From positions 39,669,501 to 39,733,500 of the forward strand of contig NC_091247.1 of the NCBI RefSeq assembly GCF_042477335.2: a DNA stretch of 64,000 nt. Direction: 5' to 3'. The notes under the pieces are model-generated. The model saw only the letters and a program-made list of their open reading frames with translations. It was not told where the DNA came from and ran no database searches. Made by a program: the position numbers and the translations under genes. Shown piece by piece: positions 33,891 to 45,832 of the stretch. Numbering within the stretch: position 1 is the first letter of the stretch; each line of letters starts with the position of its first letter. Source of the stretch: Ovis canadensis (taxonomy: Eukaryota; Chordata; Mammalia; Artiodactyla; Bovidae).

Positions 33891-34084
33891 AAGCAAAAAT
33901 TCATACAAAGATTCTAAAACTGATTTTCTTGGGTGGTTCATAAGCTAGCTTGGGCCAGGGAGGCAATTTCCAACAAAACAACCTTTCCCTTTTTTTCAGA
34001 ACAAGATTATAACATATCCATGACATAGCTCTTTCAGTATGGAGAGTGGGAAGAACAGAGGCCTTAAAGCAGACCACAGAGCAG

Positions 34085-34625
34085 TGACTCTCAGACTTTC
34101 TGTGACTTTGACTCATCAGGGTTCTTGTTAAAATGAACCTTGTATGCACCCCCTCACCAGACCAGTGGATCTGCTTGCTCACTTCCTCTGGACTTCAGGC
34201 CTCAGCTCTCCTCCCGAGGGACCCCCAGCGCTCCTGTCCACTGGCAGCTCCTGCACCCGAGGAGCCTGCAGGTGCACCTCCCGCAAGGAGAGCTGCTACT
34301 TCTGCTGCCCTGGAGGCTGGGTGAGTGTGCCTGGGGCCACATCTGCAGAGGGGCCTTGGACAAGCACAGCTGCTCTGCCTGATGCCAGGGAGAGCCTGCC
34401 CCAAGTGCCAGTAGAGCAACCGCAACAAATCTGCATTTTATTGTTTTTTATACAACCTGATCATGTGCTACATTCCTTCTTCTATGAAATATGTGAATTG
34501 TAAGAAAAGTTGTTGAACTGAAAATAAATACACTGAACATTCCGATTCAGGTTTGGGGTGAGGCCCGAGATGCTGCATTGCTAACACATTCCAGATGATG
34601 CAATGTTGCAGGTCCCCCGATCAGC
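34085..34625 (+). mobile_element. MER5A-like relic split by a retropseudogene
   Basis: Left block gtgactctcagactttctg, then cttgttaaaatg (34084-34135). Right block gattcaggtttggggtgagg, then cccgagatgctgcattgct (34545-34585). These are adjacent parts of MER5A, separated here by the metallothionein copy. Confidence 0.6.
34185..34531 (+). pseudogene. Processed metallothionein pseudogene
   Basis: The former reading frame starts at 34217 (the ATG is now AGG, followed by a DP dipeptide) and ends at TGA 34380-34382. In the recovered frame, cysteine-rich pieces typical of class I metallothioneins are seen (SSCTRGACRCTS, then CYFCCPGG). Both positions where mammalian MT genes have introns (about codon 10 and after the double lysine) are continuous, so it is a retrocopy. 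Damage: start codon lost, two single-base losses (near 34238 and 34320), and about six codons missing near 34247. An MT-like 3'UTR follows (tatgaaatatgtgaattgta at 34482-34501) with a mutated poly-A signal and an A-rich end near 34521. Functional metallothioneins bind zinc, copper and cadmium in the cytosol; this copy cannot. Flanking tgaac-tt repeats (about 34134 and 34533) may be the target duplication. Confidence 0.87.
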
Positions 34626-35102
34626 CTTTGAGTAGCCAGGCTCTCTAGAGGAACATGCATTTTTAAAAATTGAAGCATTGTTGATTTACAATAGTGTGTC
34701 GAATTCAAGTGTGTGGTAAAGAAAGTGATTCAATTATCTATATATTTTCAGATTATTTTTCATGATAGGTTATTACAAGATGTTGACTATATAGTTCCCT
34801 GTGCTATATGGTATTTCCTTGTTGCTTATCGATTTTATCACATAGTAGCTTGTAACTGTTGATCCCATACTCCTAATTTATCCCCTGTTCTCTCTTTCCC
34901 CTTTGGTAACCACAAATTTGTTTCCTATGTCTGAGTCTGTTTCTGTTTTATACATAGATTCATTTGTATTATTTTTTAGATTCCACATATATTTGTCTTT
35001 CTCTGTGTGACTCAGTTCACTAAGTACAATGTTTTGTAGGTCCATCCGTGTTGCTATAAATGGCAATATGTCGTTCTTTTTAATGTGTGTGGGTGCATAT
35101 AC

Positions 35103-35270
35103 ACGTCTTCCCAGGCGGCTCAGTGGTAAAGAAGCCACCTGCCAATGCATGAGCCACATAATGGCACCCTAGTCCAGTATTCTTACCTGGGAAATCCCAT
35201 AGACAGAGGAGCCTGGCAGACTACTCCACGGGGTCACAAAAAGTCAGACATGACTGAGTGACTGAGCCTG
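35103..35270 (+). mobile_element. Bov-tA SINE, internally deleted
   Basis: Sense copy whose middle is short: the head passes quickly from aatgcatgagcc to ggcaccctagtccagtat. It ends gacatgactgagtgactgag and runs into a CA/TA repeat. Confidence 0.88.
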
Positions 35271-35388
35271 CACACATGTGTATATACACACACACACATA
35301 TATATACATACACACACATATATATGTGTGTGTGTGTATGTGTATACATATATATATATACATATATGTGTGCATATATATATATCTT
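35271..35388. repeat. (CA)n/(TA)n/(TG)n compound microsatellite
   Basis: Alternating purine-pyrimidine tract at the SINE tail. CA runs precede TG runs with TA between them, so the tract is partly self-complementary. Confidence 0.93.
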
Positions 35389-35612
35389 CTTAAGCCAATT
35401 GTCTGTTGATGGGTACTTGGCTATGTCTGGGCTATTGTAAATTGTGCTGCTATGAACTAAGGAGAATTTTCTCAAATTAGAGTTTTTGTCTTTTCCAGAT
35501 ATACACTCAAGAGTAGAATTGCTGGATCATGTGGTCATTTTATTTTTAGTTTTTAAGGAACCTCCATACTGTTTTCCATAGTGGCTACGCCAATTTACAT
35601 TTCCACCAACAA

Positions 35613-36654
35613 TGAACAAGGACAAAGGGAATACATTTGCTTGGCACCTTCCCAACTCTGTTCAGCCCTCTATAAAACTTTGACAGGTGTCTGAGGCATG
35701 CCCAGGGCAGATCACATCACTCATTTCCACTCCTAACAAGTATATTCTATGTATAAACTCAGTTGGCTCTGTTCCCAAGTGAGTGCATCCCAAGGCAATA
35801 CAAGCTGTACTTACTATTCTAATTATAGGATTAAGTTGATTACCTAAACCAATGAAATATGAGTGTGAAGAAAAAAGGAGAACTCTTTTTATGAAAATTA
35901 AGTTAATGGCTTTTGAAAGAGAGTGAATGTATGTCACTATCAAATATGTCAAATCACAGATGGATAAATGCAAGGGAGAATCGTAAAAATCTCTACACTG
36001 AGTGTTTTAAAATGTGCCTTTAAATTTTCACTCTCACTTTAAAGAAATCAAAACTTTTCTGGCAGTACATTACAGACAAGGTTTAGACAGACAAATATGC
36101 ATCAGGAATATGCATCTACTTTTTAAGTGAAAATTTAATAGATCAAGTGATTGTTGCCACTCTCAGTGGTGGGAATGGTGTACTCACACTTCAGACCTTT
36201 GATTTTTCTTACACAACATTGCAGTCAGTTTTGCTTACCACCCCGTCAAGCCTCAGCACCGCAAGCCTGTCAGAAGCTGCGATTAATCTCTGTCTTTTGC
36301 AGAGGAAGAATCTGAAGGTCAAAAAGAAAGGCATATATTGACTACGTTCTAGAGTTAGAAAAAGCCTCTCCATCCTGGCCGATCCTCAACAACCCAGGGT
36401 TGCGCTTCTAAACAACAGAATGTCACATTCTGACCTTTACAGAGAGAAGAAGAATCACATGGATTGCTCCGTTATGATCAAAGTGTAAATTGAAATAGGT
36501 GCAGCAAAACCACATCAGATTGAAAGATGTATAGATTGGAAAATTATTCTATAAAGTAGAATACAGATGCCTATCCAAAATGGCTCTAGAGAGATCCCAT
36601 GGTGATTTTTCAACAGTGTAAGTGCTACTTCAAGATTACATCATGTGATAACCT
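35613..36654. other. No recognisable feature
   Basis: The frame of 103 codons at 35662-35973 (minus) has no recognisable content. No repeat identified. Confidence 0.4.
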
Positions 36655-36780
36655 GTATGGGGAAAGAATCTGAAAAAGAATGACTATATGTATATGCATA
36701 ATTGATTCACTTTGCTGTACATCTGAAACTAACACAGCATTGTAAACCAGCTGTACTCAGTAAAATTAATAAATAAATCA
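36655..36780 (+). mobile_element. L1 3' terminus
   Basis: Reads attgattcactttgctgtac, then aactaacacagcattgtaaa and ends in AATAAATAAATC. It is a short 5'-truncated copy. Confidence 0.8.
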
Positions 36781-37902
36781 ATGTATGCTAAAAGAGATTA
36801 CTTCATGTGGTTGAGGGTTTGGATAAAACTATACACACATTTTTAATCCTCTTGTGCTAGACAGTTGAAACTTCAGTTTCAATTACTTCTGGGAGGGGAG
36901 GATGTTGTCCCAAGCTCCAGGAAACGGCAGAAGCCACACAAGACAAGCTCAGGAGCCCTACTGGGCTTCTCTGCTGCCACACTGACTCACGGCAGTAGTC
37001 CTGTCTCTCTTGAAGGATCCACATTTTGGGAGAAGCCACAGCATGAAAAAGTTGAGCATAATTTCCACATATGGAAATGCCTCACAAGGGTTACATGGAT
37101 GTCCCAGAAGAGACCACTCTGAACAGCTCTCCTCTTTCTCTATGCACTTCCTCTTTCTTTCTCCTTTTGAAATGGGTTACCAGGGGAAATGGGTGTCAAG
37201 TCTCAATAAGAGCAAACAAACTAGGACTTCTGATTCAAGTCGGCAAAGCTAACTAAGCATATTCTTTTTCTTGCTCTGCTCTTCTCCAATCTCATCTAAA
37301 TGACAATAAAGAAAACCAGGAAGAATGGAGAGCATAGGAGAGGATCAGCAGACTGAGAATTTTCATGACTCTCTGGAAGCGAGCCAAGAGTTAGAATTAG
37401 AGGGATAGACACTGGCAGAGGGATGTCAGCTCAGATCATGTCCAAGAGAAGCCTGCTGCAGAACAGGGGCACTGGACTCAGGGATGAAAATGATTGAACA
37501 GATGTTTATGAAATAAATGGCAGAGTAGGTCCATTCGCCTGTCCTCTCTCCTCCCCCATGCATACAACAAAAAGTCCACGGGAGGATAATTTCAGGATGG
37601 TTAATTTCAGAGCCGCAGGATATCATTAGGACATCAGTTCTTTCCACCTCTCAACTCCGCCCTGTTCACTCTGTCACTTCACCCAACCACCAAAAGATGC
37701 CACGGGAGTTCCATACTCTCTCCTGGCAGAAGGACGAAGGGTGGCTCCCATTCTTTCATGCATCCCTTTTAAGAGAAAGCACTCTTTTCCCAGAAGCCCC
37801 TCAGACAAACCTGCCACATCTCAGTAGCCAGAACAGGGTCACATGTCTACCCTAAGCCAATCGTGGGCAAGAGGAATGTGATTCTGTGGCTGATTTAGGG
37901 CA
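36781..37902. other. No recognisable feature
   Basis: Unique-looking sequence. Small open frames at 36857-37256 and 37426-37647 show no domain. Confidence 0.4.
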
Positions 37903-38065
37903 GTACCTCTCAAACTTGAGTGTGCATCAGAATCGCCTGGAGTATGTGTTAAAACACCCACCTCAGAAGTTCTGGTTCAGTAAGTGTCAGGGTTAGGCCA
38001 AAAACTTGCTTTTCTGAAGAGTTCCCAGGTGATGCTGATAATGGTGGTTACTGGGTTTGAGGAAG
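37903..38065 (+). mobile_element. MER5A hAT relic
   Basis: The order ctcaaacttgagtgtgcatc, gaagttctggttcagtaag and ttcccaggtgatgctgataa is that of MER5A. Confidence 0.7.
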
Positions 38066-38549
38066 CAACCAACAGTGAAAGGGCCCATTCTCTTTCAGCA
38101 TTTTAAGGTTTCCAACCTGACTTCCTGCCCACATGTTTTAAGTTAAGCCTTCTAGTGCTCACGGTCCACTCTCATGCTTAGAGCTTAGTCATCTCTCTCA
38201 TTCAGGGAAGTTATAATTGTAACCATCAGATGAACTAAAAGCAGAAATGGTCAAAAGTGGCTGCCTCTGGGGAGCAGGTGGGAGAAGAGGGGGTGGAAGG
38301 AAGTAATGAGATATTTTATTATGATTATGTGCCCATCTGAACTGATTGGACTTTTCTTTTCATCTGTATTATTGCTTTATTAAGAATGCTTTTGTAACAC
38401 ATGTTTTTCTTACTAAAGAATATTTTCCCTCTCTTCCTCTTTCTAATCATCCATTACTGTGTATCACTATCAAGGTTGTGAATGGAGCTTAATGTACCTT
38501 GGAGTAGCTATTGAGTTAAAATCATCATCATGAGCTTGAAAAAATATTT
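38066..38549. other. No recognisable feature
   Basis: Nothing I can support. Confidence 0.4.
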
Positions 38550-38882
38550 TTTATCATTTTTATTTTATTTATTTACTTTGACTGCACTGGGTCTTTGTTG
38601 CTGTGTACAGGCTTTCTCTAGTCATGGTGACTGTGGGCTACTCTTTGTTGCAGTGTGCAGGCTTCTCATTTCAGTAGCTTCCCTTGTTGTGGAGCGCTGG
38701 TTCTAGGCACATGGACTTTAGTAGTTGTGATTCAAGGGCTCTAGAGCACAGGTTCAGTAGCCGTGGCGCACTAGCTTAGCTGTTCCAAGGCTTGTGGGAT
38801 CTCTCCTGGACCAGGGATCAAATCCATGTCCCATGCATTGGCAGGGGGATTCTCAACCAATGGACCATAAGGGAAGTCCTGA
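38550..38882 (-). mobile_element. CHR SINE, near full length
   Basis: Antisense copy: tgggtctttgttgctgtgta, then gcttctcatttcagtagctt, ggaccagggatcaaatccat and accataagggaagtcct. Its length of about 330 bp is near that of a complete element. Confidence 0.85.
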
Positions 38883-40343
38883 GGTTGACAAAATATTAAC
38901 CTCTGGTTTGCACCAAAATTCATCTGAGGAAGAAGACTCTTCTCCTTTGGAAAAATAATTTGAAAAGAACCTGAGGAAAAACATCACCTCCACTGCTACT
39001 CAGCATGAAGCTCCAGCAAGGCCAAAATGAAGGCTCAAGAGGAAAGGGCTGAAATGACCTACAAATGAAAGGAGAAATCACTGGACCTCTTCAGGAAATC
39101 CACTGGAAAGCAGAGAGGAGGAGAGAAAGTTGGATGCCATTGAGAAGGAGTAATTGCATTTTGAGCTGTGAACTCTCACTTGGATCTCCTTCATTTCGCC
39201 AGGTCCTTCTTTCTGTTAAGAGTTTTACACATGTTTGTTTGAGTGAGTTTTTGTGGTGGAAACTAAAGCATGTAAGAATTAAAGATTTTAAAATTTAAAA
39301 AATAAAAAACTAAAATAAAAAAATTAAAAATAATAAATTTAAATAATTACATATTTTAAAAAAAAAGAAACTAAAGCAGCTCTGTTTCACATTTGGCATG
39401 GGATGGCCCATACAACCCAGGAGGAAGCAGAAAGCCAAAGAGGCAGAGGAGACTCAGAGAGCAATGTAAGACTGGTCCACCCTTGGGAAATGTAGCAGAA
39501 ATCCTGTTTTACTTTCCACAGGCCCAGTTACTAGAAGGTCAAAGGTAATTTAACCTACGTCTTGAGGGGAAGGTCAGCCCCTAGTTGACATCACAGTTCA
39601 TTATGTAAGAACTAGAAAAAACCACTGAGTCCATATCACGGAACAAATGTTTCACCCAGTTGACTGAGGACTTTGACTTTGAGAAAACTGTTTACCTACT
39701 GCAGGGACATCTTCCAGAAAGAAACAGTGGTCTGGGGTATCAACAGTCACCTGAAATGGGAGCAAATGACCAAAAACTGATCATGTCCTTCAGATGGAAC
39801 AACTCTGAGCAATCCTAGGCTGATGTTCATCTATGCAAAAATCAGAATGCCAAGCCTGACTTATCACAGGGGCTAAGATAAAGTCCTACAACTGTTTTTA
39901 GCCTGATTTACTCTAGATCATTATCCCATTCACCATCTAAAGAATAGGCTCTCCTCTTCCAATAATACTTCTGTTCCATTGGTTCTGATCATCATTCTCC
40001 ACTACTACCCAGGAAATAATCTGAACTTCTGCCACTAGAACAAAATTATTGTCATTATTCCATTTACTCAAGAACTTAATGGATTCTATTCAACAATACG
40101 TCTTAATTCAAGTTTTGTATTTTTTTCAAAGTATTTCCATTTCTCTTTACAATTGCAAGGCTAGATTGAATTAATATTTTTTCCTCCCTTTCTATGGCTG
40201 ATTCTCTTCTTCCTTTAAAAATTATCTATTTAACTCCCTTGTAGACCTAGCATAAAATCAACCTCATGCTATCTGTCCTGAGTAGGACATGCTAGCTGTT
40301 CTTTTTATGGATTAGTGGAAGGGCTTGCCACCAGACTTTTCAC
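38883..40343. other. No gene; one A-rich tract
   Basis: A-rich low-complexity sequence lies at 39286-39372. Otherwise I recognise neither repeat nor gene. Confidence 0.45.
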
Positions 40344-41278
40344 TAAGTGCAGACTGGTTCCAAATTGGGAAAGGAGTACGTCAAGGCTGTATATTGTCAC
40401 CCTGCTTATTTAACTTATATGCAGAGAACATCATATGGAATGCTGGGCTGCATGAAGCATAAGCTTGAATCAAGATTATCAGGAGAAATATCAATAACTT
40501 CAGATATGCAGATGACACCACCCTTATGGCAGAAAGCAAAGAGCAACTGAAGAGCCTCTTCACGAAAGTAAAAGAGGAGAGTCCAAAAGCTGGCTTTAAA
40601 CTCAACATTCAAAAAACGAAGATCATGGCTTCTGGTCCCATCACTTTATGGCAAATGGGTGGGGAAACAATGGAAACAGTGACAGACTTTATGTTTTGGG
40701 CTCCAAAATCACTGCAGATGGTGAGTGCAGCTATAAAATTAAGCCTGCTCCTTGGAAGGAAAGCTATGATAGATGTAGACAGCATATTCAAAAGCAGAGA
40801 CATTACTTTGCTGACAAAGGTCCGTCTAGTCAAGGCTATGGTTTTTCCAGTAGTCATGTATGGATGTGAGAGTTGGACCACAAAGAAAGCTAAATGCTGA
40901 AGAATTGATACTTTTGAATTATGGTATTTGAGAAGACTCTTAAGAGTCCCTTGGACTGCAAGGAGATCAAACCAGTCAATCCTAAAGGAAATCAACCCTG
41001 AATACTCCTTGGAAGGACTGATACCGAAGCTGAAGCTTCAATAATCTGGCCACCTAAGGCAAAGAACTGACTCATTGGAAAAGACCCTGATGCTGGGAAA
41101 GATTGAAGGTGGGAGAAGGGGATGACAGAGGATGAGGTGGTTGGATGGCATCACTGACTCAATGGACATGAGTTTGAGCAAGCTCTGGGAGTTGGTGATG
41201 GACAGGGAAGCCTGGCATGCTGTAATCCATGGGGTCACAAAGAGTTGGACATGACTGAGTGACTGAACTGAACTGAAA
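40344..41278 (+). mobile_element. BovB 3' part, RT palm to tail
   Basis: Sense BovB starts in the RT domain (aggctgtatattgtcaccct), includes the YADD codons near 40506-40517 and reaches the gactgaactgaactg tail. The 124-codon frame at 40526-40900 is the best surviving piece; a stop at 40898-40900 and frame changes mark it dead. Confidence 0.92.
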
Positions 41279-41287
41279 TTATAACCC

Positions 41288-41402
41288 ACTGGCTACCCAC
41301 TCCAGTATTCTTGCCTGGAGAAGTCCATGGACAGAGGAGCCTGATGGGTTGCAGACCATGGGATCGCAAAGAGCCAGACACAACTGAGCGACTAACACTC
41401 AT
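41288..41402 (+). mobile_element. Bov-tA SINE, 5'-truncated
   Basis: Only the 3' half of a sense Bov-tA is present (ctacccactccagtattctt to actgagcgactaacac). It is about 10 bp after the BovB end. Confidence 0.85.
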
Positions 41403-41535
41403 GCTATGAAAAGAGCTTCTTCATCCATAGCCACGGGAATATTTGGCAAGAGGAAAGCCCTTGTTTCTCAGCTCCCTCTACTGGCCTATCAGAAAACCAC
41501 GTGTCCCCTTATTACCAGGGGTCCCGCGCTTTGTA

Positions 41536-41755
41536 TGTATGTGCTCAGCTGCTCAGTCATGTCTGACTCTTTGAAGCTTCATGGATTGTACCCCGCCAGG
41601 CTCCTCTGTCCAAGGAATTTTCCAGGCAAGAATACCGGCATGGGTTGCCATTCCCTACTCCAGGGGATCTTCCTGACCCAGGATTGAGCGCGTCTCTTGT
41701 GTCTCTTATATTTGCAGGTGGATTCTTTACCACTAGCGCCACCAGAGGGCTATTT
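41536..41755 (-). mobile_element. Bov-tA SINE
   Basis: Antisense copy. The tRNA-derived head is altered by a small tandem change near 41688-41705 (gtctcttgtgtctctt). Confidence 0.92.
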
Positions 41756-41867
41756 TCTTGCCACATATGAGCTGACAGGGAAGTTAGATCCACATCAGTG
41801 GGGAAAATCTTCTCAAGAAGCCCAGTGCACCAAAAGATGAAAATAGAAGAGGGGCCTTCCCAGTGAT

Positions 41868-41980
41868 AAATCCAACTAAAATGGAGATTCTCCAGCCCAC
41901 CCTACAAAGAAGTAAGCCTGAGATGGGCTCAGAGATGTTTATTCTGAAAAAGAATCCAAGATAATTCTATTGGACCTCCT
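41868..41980 (+). repeat. 105-bp segment duplicated at 45101-45213
   Basis: The segment from tccaactaaaatggagattc to tctattggacc is present again 3.2 kb away with only a few differences. The second copy has an extra ccaagat step and sits inside L1. I cannot name the family. Confidence 0.85.
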
Positions 41981-42889
41981 GGTTAGGATCCACAGGTTCT
42001 AAAAGTTCTCTTTTATGTTTTACATCTATTCTGGTTGTTACAGATCAAATTTATATCAGTTTTACAGATTTAGTAGAGGTGGAGAAAGGCTAAGCATTAA
42101 CCTGACCAAATATGCTTGGTTTTTAAAATGGTACCTACAGCCTTGCTTCCTTAGGCTAAAAGCCCTGATTACATGACCCTCTCTTCACAGTTCCTATCCT
42201 CCTGAAAAATTCTCAGAAACTAATCATAGCAATTTGGGGAGGCATTCAGCACTGCATACACTCAAACTTCTGAAGTCTTGCCGATTTCTTATTTTTGGTT
42301 TTCTCATTTCCTTTCCTTAAGGGTTTTGCTAGTATCAGTACATTCCTTCTGAAGCTGGTGAGGAGTCACCCAAAAAAGGTCATATCTCCCAACCTGCTCA
42401 AGCTGTTTATTGTTCATGATGACCAGGAAAATGAGGCATGGTGCTGAATGACACACACAGCATCCTGAGCCCACAGTCCTGAGGTCTATACATCAACCCT
42501 ATCCCTGGCAAGAGAAGAAATCTTGGCGTGTCAGCTCAGCGACTGAGAGGCTGCTTCTCACTGATCAGGGCTTGACTTATGCTCAAATCTATCAATATTT
42601 TACCTCAGAGCTGCTATGAGAAACACAGTTTCAATGTTCCAGGTATACCCCTGACCTTAGCTAGATCCCTTGCAAATGTATAGTCTTGGTTATTTTCTAC
42701 CAAGGGAAATAACTCAAAATTTGTCTCAATAACCAAAGGTTAGTCAAAGTACACACAAAACAAGAGAAAAAGCATGTCCATAATTAGCTTTATCTAGGAA
42801 AATATACACACATAATATAAAAAGGAACCAGCCAGAACTGAAGAATAACATACCTGAAGTGAAAAACACATCAGAAGGAACTGACAGCA
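41981..42889. other. No recognisable feature
   Basis: Unnamed sequence between the duplicated segment and the L1. It may be the rest of the same unknown repeat. Confidence 0.35.
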
Positions 42890-42995
42890 GAGGAGATGAG
42901 ATAAAAGAATGCATAAGTGATCCAGAAGATAGAAAAAAAGGAAATTAATCAATCAAAACAGAAAAAAGAAAAGCAAATTTAAAAAATGAAAACAG

Positions 42996-43049
42996 ATAAA
43001 AACCATCACAATATTGCAATTATCCTCCAATTAAAATAAATAAATAAAG
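42996..43049 (+). mobile_element. 54-bp L1 tail insertion
   Basis: Only the last 54 bp of a ruminant L1 are present (ccatcacaatattgcaat to aataaataaataaag). Flanks tttaaaaaatgaaaacag (42978-42995) and tttaaaaatgaaaacag (43050-43066) are the target duplication. Confidence 0.85.
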
Positions 43050-44648
43050 TTTAAAAATGAAAACAGTTTAAGGGATCTCTAGGATGATATCAAGCATACC
43101 CACATTTGTATTACAGGGGTCCCAGAAGAAGAAGAAAGACAGACGTGGTTCAAAAGTGTATCTGATGAAATTGCTGAAAACCTCCTCAACCTGAAGGAAA
43201 CATACCCAGGTACAAGAAGCACAGGGAATCCCAAACAAGTGAACCCAAACAGGCTTACACCAAGACATAATCTGTAGTAGGAGTGACTGGATCTGGTATT
43301 CTTTCAGAAAGCGTTGAGTACTACTTTAGAGGGTAGTTGAAAAGAACTGGAAATCCGGAACTCTGGAGTTTATCACAGTTATATTATCAAACTCTCAATG
43401 GTGTTTTTTAAATTGTCTTGTAAAATAAGGATTTTTCTCTTAGTGGTACAAAAGTTTTCCCCTAGTTTGTAAGAAACATCTTTAGTCTTTAAAAAGATAA
43501 AGACAAAATGTTACAGGCAGCAAGAGACAAACACACAGTCATACACAATGGAGCCCCCATAAGACCAGCTGCCTTTTCTGCAGAAGGGCCTTTGTAGGCC
43601 AGAACGGAGTGACACGGTATATTTTAAGTTCTGAAAGGGAAAAAAGTTTAAACTAGGATAAGTAAGCTAGGATACTCTACCCAACAAGAATATAATTTAG
43701 AATTGAAGGAAAGATGAAGACAAGCACAAAACAAGAGTTCAACAGAATTAAACTGACCCTAAAAAAGTTAAAGGGTCTTCTCTAAGAAGAAAAGAAAAGG
43801 CTACACAAAGAAGGAAGCCTCTATAGAAAAGGAAAAATCCCTCTAGTAAACACAAATATATAGTAAAGGCTGAAGAAGAGCAATCTCTTAAACAAGCTAG
43901 TACAAACATTAAAAGACAAAAAAAAAAATTGTAAAATCAGCCATAATGATAATAAACAGTAAAGGGATAAATATAAAAATGTAAAATATGACATCAAAAG
44001 CATAAGATGTGGGGGAGGGGAGTAAAATGTAGATCTTTTAGACTATGTTTGAATTTAAATGACAACCAGTTTGAAACAAGTAGATATAGTTAGAGGTCAA
44101 CATATATGAATCCCATGGTAACCACAAATCGAAAATCTACAATAGATACACGAAAACTAGAGAGAAAGGAACACTAGCATACCACCAAAGAAAATCATCA
44201 AATCACCACAGAAGAAACTAAGGAAGAAAAGTACAGGGAAGAACTACAAAAACAACCAGAAAACAAATATCACAATAGAAAATAAGTAAACACCTACCAA
44301 TAACTATTTTAAATGTCAGCAGACTAAGTGCTCCCAAGACAGAGGGCAGTTGACTGGATAAAGAAACAAGGCCCGTGTATATGCTGCTTACATTAGAACT
44401 GTGAAGAGATTCACCTCACACTCAAGACACAGACTGAAACTGAGGGAGTAGAAATGATATTCCACGCAAATGGAAATGACAAGAAAGCAGGGATAGCAAT
44501 ATTCATATTAGACAAAATAGACTTCAAAATAAAGTCTGTAACAAAAGACAAAGAAAGACATTATATAATGATAAAAGGATTAATACAAGAAGAGGATATA
44601 ACATTTATTAACACATATGCACCCAATAGAGAAACACCTAAATATGTA

Positions 44649-44854
44649 GAGAGCTTCCCCAGTGATTCAGTGGTAAAAAATCTGCCTGCATTGCCCAAGA
44701 TGCAGATTTGACCCCTGGGTCAGGAAGATCATCTGTAGGAGGGCACTGCAACCCATTCAAGTGCTCTTACCTAGAAAATACCATGGACAGAGGAGCCTGG
44801 CAGACTCCACGGAGCTGCAAAGAGTTGAACACAACTGAAGTGACTGAGCATACA
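44649..44854 (+). mobile_element. Bov-tA SINE with 10-bp target duplication
   Basis: Sense copy flanked by perfect taaatatgta at 44639-44648 and 44855-44864, within the L1 endonuclease region. Confidence 0.95.
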
Positions 44855-45100
44855 TAAATATGTAAAGCAAATATTAACAGACATAAAGAAAGAAATTAAC
44901 AATAATACAATAATAGAAGGGGACTTTGACACCCCACTTACATCAATGACATATCCAGGCAGAAAATCATTAAGGAAACAGTGGTTTTAAATGACACATT
45001 ACAAGGTTGGACTCTTCATAGATACCAATAGGACATTCCATCCAAAAACAGCAGCATATACACTCTTTTCAGGTGCACATGAAACATTCTCCAAAAGTTC

Positions 45101-45213
45101 CAACTAAAATGGAGATTCTCCAGCCCACCCTACAAAGAAGTAAGCCTGAGATGGGCTCAGAGTTGTTTATTCTGAAAAAGAATCCAAGATCCAAGATGAT
45201 TCTATTGGACCAA
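45101..45213 (+). repeat. Second copy of the 105-bp segment, inside L1
   Basis: L1 text stops at acattctccaaaa and resumes near agatcacatgctaaacac. The intervening piece is the segment also present at 41868-41980. Confidence 0.85.
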
Positions 45214-45670
45214 ATGATGTCTATTAGAATCATAAGATCACATGCTAAACACAAGCTTCAACAAATTTAAGAGGATAGAAATTATACCAAGCATTTTTTC
45301 AATTACAGTATGAAACTAGAAATCACTTTGCTACTGAAAAACCAATGAGTCAATGAAGAAATCAAGGAGGAAATCAGAAAATAGCTCAAGACAAAAGAAA
45401 ATAAAAACACAACTCACCAAAACCTATAGCATGAAACAAAAACATTTCTAAGAGGTAGGTTTATAGAGATACAAATCTACCTCAAGAAACAAGAAAAATC
45501 TCAAATAAACAACCTGAAGAAATTAGAAATAGAAGAACAAGAAAAGCCCAAAGTCAGCAAAAAGGAATAATAACAATCAGAGGAAATAAATGGAGACCAA
45601 AAAAAAAAAAAAACACAAAAGCAAAACAATAGGAAAAAAACCAATGAAATCAAAAGTTTATATTTTGAAA

Positions 45671-45832
45671 CTAGGTCTCCCACATTGAGCTGAGTCACCA
45701 GGGAAGCCCAAGAATACTGGAGTGGATAGCCTATTTCCCTTCTCCAGGGGATCTTCCTGACCCAGGAATTGAACCAGCGTCTCCTACATTGCAGGCGGAT
45801 TCTTTACCAACTTGACCTGCCAGGGAAGCCTG
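45671..45832 (-). mobile_element. Partial Bov-tA dimer in L1
   Basis: A short SINE head is joined to a second unit at aagcccaagaatactggagt. It is flanked by perfect atattttgaaa at 45660-45670 and 45833-45843. Confidence 0.9.

Larger units (their letters stand above)
34665..35612 (-). mobile_element. L1 3' region, antisense, split by SINE
   Basis: Antisense L1 landmarks include tagttccctgtgctatatgg, ttagattccacatatatttg and ccatactgttttccatagtg. A Bov-tA and a microsatellite occupy 35103-35385. Confidence 0.85.

Noticed and set aside
34144..34503. 119-codon frame containing cysteine-rich peptide as a functional gene
   Set aside because: The cysteine-rich part is a frameshifted metallothionein retrocopy without its start codon; the upstream ATG is unrelated.
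35271..35388. Microsatellite as a Z-DNA regulatory element
   Set aside because: It is the ordinary expansion at a SINE tail; nothing nearby suggests a regulated gene.
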